DNA of 5,376 nucleotides from contig DCHJ01000056.1 in assembly GCA_002314805.1 (NCBI GenBank), positions 153 to 5,528 on the forward strand, written 5' to 3'. Shown in pieces: positions 5,328-5,376 of the stretch (position 1 is its first letter; each line of letters starts with the position of its first letter). Made by a program: the position numbers and the translations under genes. This DNA comes from Lachnospiraceae bacterium UBA1755. GTDB lineage: Bacteria; Bacillota; Clostridia; Lachnospirales; Lachnospiraceae. The notes under the pieces are model-generated. The model did no database searches and had not been told where the DNA came from. It saw only the letters and a program-made list of their open reading frames with translations.

Positions 5328-5376
5328 GAATTGATAAATGATTCGATAAACAATAGAAAACGAGGCAAATCATTGG

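Overview
The window carries three complete genes, all on the + strand. They are an iron-sulfur aldo/keto reductase (286-1401), a GH151-like / hypothetical glycosyl hydrolase 6-type enzyme with a predicted alpha-L-fucosidase role (1503-3581), and a GH29 alpha-L-fucosidase (3770-5092). Purine-rich Shine-Dalgarno sites (AGGAGG, GAGAGGA, AGAAGG), frequent ATA and AGA/AGG codons, a ferredoxin-tailed reductase typical of anaerobes, and close resemblance (from memory of the families) to clostridial proteins point to a gut or rumen Clostridia, most likely Lachnospiraceae. This placement is inference; there is no 16S or other marker gene here.

Layout. Positions 1-285 hold no convincing gene. They contain a GC-rich repeat element: a diverged direct repeat of about 71 bp (1-72 and 193-263), a long hairpin between the copies (103-160), and a second large stem (175-267) that ends just before the ribosome binding site of the first gene. 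The reductase and the GH151-like gene are about 100 bp apart. The two glycosidases are separated by 188 bp with small hairpins but no clear terminator or promoter. After the GH29 gene, 5093-5376 is an intergenic region with several inverted repeats, a possible terminator and a -10 element probably serving a gene beyond the right edge.

How the genes may work together. Neither glycosidase has a signal peptide, so both should act in the cytoplasm on imported fucosylated oligosaccharides such as host glycan or plant xyloglucan fragments. The two enzymes come from different families and probably split the work by linkage or acceptor. No transporter, regulator, fucose isomerase, kinase or aldolase is in the window, so the rest of the pathway would have to lie elsewhere. 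The reductase might act on an aldehyde or keto sugar from deoxyhexose breakdown, but that link rests only on position.

The least explained part is the structured repeat region at 1-285. The unusual mix of a ferredoxin-type oxidoreductase with two fucosidases comes next.
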